Assembly: GCA_021292105.1 (NCBI GenBank)
Contig: CM037861.1
Location: forward strand, 61,781,566 to 61,845,565
DNA length: 64,000 bases
Reading direction: 5' to 3'
Source of the DNA: Anadara kagoshimensis
Lineage: Eukaryota > Mollusca > Bivalvia > Arcoida > Arcidae
This document shows positions 62,180 through 64,000 of the stretch, one piece after another. A program made the position numbers and the translations under genes. Below the pieces are notes generated by a model, which saw only the letters and a program-made list of their open reading frames with translations, was not told where the DNA came from and did not search any database. Position 1 is the stretch's first letter; each line of letters starts with the position of its first letter.

Positions 62180-62355
62180 TTACTTCATGGTGTAACCACG
62201 CCTTCTCCGTGGTTCTCTGGAATGCCTTCGATTCTTAATTACCGTAAACATTAAATAAGTTAGATATGAAGACATTCCTATAACTGATAACAAAACAAAA
62301 CCAGGAATGAACACACATACAAACACGCACGCGTTCGTACAATCCTTTAGTATAA
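62180..62355 (-). CDS. Candidate terminal exon of a single-pass or multi-pass membrane protein
   Basis: A polypyrimidine-AG (TTTTGTTTCTTTATACTAAAG) precedes a frame reading DCTNACVFVCVFIPGFVLLS, VIGMSSYLTYLMFTV and IKNRRHSREPRRRRGYTMK before TAA at 62180. It has one hydrophobic segment followed by an arginine-rich cytosolic-type tail. A poly(A) signal follows at 61990. I do not recognise the family. It lies on the same strand downstream of the TMEM26-like exon, so it may be an alternative last exon of that gene or the end of another gene whose other exons I could not find. Confidence 0.4.
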
Positions 62356-62516
62356 AGAAACAAAATGAACGAATATATCTGTAAAAATGAAGGTTGATGA
62401 TGAAAGTCATTACACTTTACATTTTCTATAAAAATTATTATGCTATAAATATTAAGACAAAATCAATTATGAAATTTTGATTATTTTTTTTTTTTACTAT
62501 TCTACCAATTCGTTCA

Positions 62517-62517
<1 letters not shown>

Positions 62518-62567
<50 letters not shown>
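62518..62567. repeat. (AC)n microsatellite
   Basis: A pure AC run. Confidence 0.95.
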
Positions 62568-62568
<1 letters not shown>

Positions 62569-62569
62569 T

Positions 62570-63190
62570 CTTTTGTAAAACACATCAGCTTGCAATTGAC
62601 GGAAGAAAAGAACAAAATTTTGGATTTTTGAAATTCCAGTCTCACAAGAAAGGTTTTTATCTTTGACACATACGCTTATCTCAAAATGCAAAAATACACA
62701 ATCCTTCGCTAAATGTCTTTTGTTACAATGTGTTTCAAAACGGAACTACACAATCAAAATTAAATTTGTCAGCTACTTATTAAAAATTTGATTATTTATT
62801 AACATTTTTGCTGTTTTACTATACAGTCAAACCCAGGTTATCACATACATGTAGGCCCCGTGATTCAAAATTATATGCGATTAACCGATAAATGTTTTAA
62901 CCGATATTCAGCTGTTACGAAGGTCGTCACCACTTCTGGGCAGATGGGGACCGGGATATTATTCGTTATTAGTTCTTAAGTATTCAATAGATTTTGCCAG
63001 TGTACCACACGGTCAATATTCTTTAATCTTTGCGCTAAATGTTTTGGAAATCGTTTCTGAAAAACAACGTCATCTGATGCAATTCAATATCCAGTGAAAC
63101 TAATCAATCCGCAAAAACGTTTGGCGAATCACGGGGTGTACTGGGAAAATTCATTGCTCGAGTCTCGCGTCTCTGTTTGATTCTCTGCAT
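62570..63190. other. 3' flank of the TMEM26-like gene
   Basis: CAGTCAAACCCAGG at 62825 and the inverted CCCCGTGATTC/GAATCACGGGG pair (62867 and 63126) hint at a small DNA element inside the 3' flank. No exon is seen. Confidence 0.4.
62795..62800 (-). promoter_or_regulatory. Candidate polyadenylation signal AATAAA
   Basis: First canonical hexamer past the TMEM26-like stop, about 400 bases downstream. Confidence 0.35.
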
Positions 63191-63197
63191 GCTATTT

Positions 63198-63896
63198 TTA
63201 AAGACTCCCAATGGTATTGGCAAAGCTTGGTTTACTGTCTTTATGCCTTTTATGTACGTCATTTGAGATGTGGTACATTGCGGGTACAGTTTTAGGGTCC
63301 CTCCGTCCTGGCTTATTTTGTGATAGACCTATTTCTGTATCCTCGTCCTTGACAACGTCGTCTTTATGTAAACAAAGAACGATAATCCTGTAGAACAAAA
63401 GTAAAATTACCAACGTATTTTTCGCCGTGAAGAAAATAATACTATAGTTGATCAAATCAAGAGCCGCAATAGTATATGTCCTTACGACAAGAAAAGGGAT
63501 ATCCTGCATAAACATGGATACAAGTATACTCCAGATTTCAGTTCCACAACATGACGACAGACGGCGTTTCTTCTTGTCTTTCAGAGCAACACGCTGTCGT
63601 TTTGGATTTGACGTTGCCGTAAGAACGAAACAGAATTGTAAAAGACTTACTGTCCATATGATTAGGATGGCAAAGGTTAGATACAGATTTTCTCTGACTT
63701 TTTGTTCATCAAATAAGGTAAATAATTCGGTAATATCTGACGCCATTCCGATGAAAACGAAAAGCAACTGTGACAATTCATTTCTGGAAATGGTACCACG
63801 TGGTAAAATCCATCGACCAATAATCATGAAGTAGAGTAATAACTGCTCTATAGTCACCACAAGTGTTTCCGGTTCCAAGGGAATGTTTACTTGTAT
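63198..63896 (-). CDS. TMEM26-like transmembrane protein, terminal coding exon (5' partial gene)
   Basis: A TTTATATATTTTAG acceptor (ending at 63897) opens a frame of 232 codons to TAA at 63198. It starts IQVNIPLEPETLVVTIEQLL and carries IIGRWILPRGTISRNELSQL, LFVFIGMASDITELF, LYLTFAILIIWTVSLLQFC, QDIPFLVVRTYTI and IIFFTAKNTLVILLLFYRII. The order G-R-W-x-L-P-x-G, then S-Q-L-L..I-G-x-A-x-D-I-x-E, then W-x-x-S-L-L-Q-F, then F-F-T-x-K-N matches the C-terminal half of the TMEM26 family of multi-pass membrane proteins, whose biochemical role is not established. About five hydrophobic segments are followed by a polar tail of some 50 residues. Upstream exons lie beyond the right edge. Confidence 0.85.
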   Translation of the reverse strand: MQVNIPLEPETLVVTIEQLLLYFMIIGRWILPRGTISRNELSQLLFVFIGMASDITELFTLFDEQKVRENLYLTFAILIIWTVSLLQFCFVLTATSNPKRQRVALKDKKKRRLSSCCGTEIWSILVSMFMQDIPFLVVRTYTIAALDLINYSIIFFTAKNTLVILLLFYRIIVLCLHKDDVVKDEDTEIGLSQNKPGRRDPKTVPAMYHISNDVHKRHKDSKPSFANTIGSL

Positions 63897-64000
63897 CTAA
63901 AATATATAAAAATATGAAATAAGAACATAGAAAACAATAATATAACTTATTTCAAGAATATGACACACAATTCACGTAATAGGGCGGACAAGGCTGAGTG

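Overview
This is a eukaryotic nuclear window, AT-rich and dense in repeats, with short exons split by long introns. It contains no bacterial-type operons, rRNA or CRISPR. The repeats point to a marine invertebrate, most likely a bivalve mollusc: several tRNA-headed SINE families, elements ending in GAGCTAAAA, long (AC)n and (TA)n runs, a TTAA-flanked DNA element, a mariner, and multi-copy integrase-core and reverse-transcriptase genes. The phylum is an inference from repeat style and protein families, not a search result.

Layout. 1-13 kb is mostly unannotatable AT-rich sequence with retroelement 3' ends, a SINE copy, one orphan terminal exon of a membrane protein (2738-3169) and a decayed tandem array (10.6-13.0 kb). 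14-25 kb is repeat territory: SINEs (one complete, with 12-bp target duplications), a 5'-truncated LINE (16.3-17.9 kb), a LINE C-terminal remnant (19.0 kb), a MITE (21.1 kb), a 2.3-kb element with TTAA flanks (21.7-24.0 kb) and a 17-copy 54-bp tandem array (24.3-25.25 kb).

25.9-33.2 kb, minus strand, is a five-exon DJ-1/PfpI (Hsp31-like) gene. Its second intron holds about 25 copies of a 46-bp minisatellite that is a copy of the gene's own exon 2/intron 2 boundary, so each unit carries a splice-donor sequence. A 0.3-kb protein-kinase fragment sits inside the array. The consensus exon 3 donor leaves exon 4 out of frame. 34-48 kb holds more repeats: a LINE fragment (37.8-39.0 kb), a complete but dead mariner (40.76-42.06 kb), a palindromic CG-rich array (42.9-43.2 kb), a bivalve-type element with nuclear-receptor-like half-sites (43.7-45.2 kb), a perfect 49-bp hairpin (46.3 kb) and a GC-rich foldback element (46.4-47.2 kb).

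49.1-53.9 kb, plus strand, is an intact-looking two-exon HECT E3 ubiquitin ligase-like gene of 718 residues. 55.57-57.66 kb, minus strand, is a two-exon integrase-core (DDE) gene of 389 residues with a full D-D-E set and a polyadenylation signal right after its stop. 58-61.3 kb is repeats, including an inverted partner of the palindromic array. At the right edge, on the minus strand, lie a candidate terminal exon (62.2-62.4 kb) and the terminal coding exon of a TMEM26-like membrane protein (63.2-63.9 kb), whose 5' exons lie outside the window.

The genes are unrelated housekeeping, ubiquitin, transposon-derived and membrane genes; nothing suggests a joint pathway. The most unusual object is the minisatellite grown from a splice junction.
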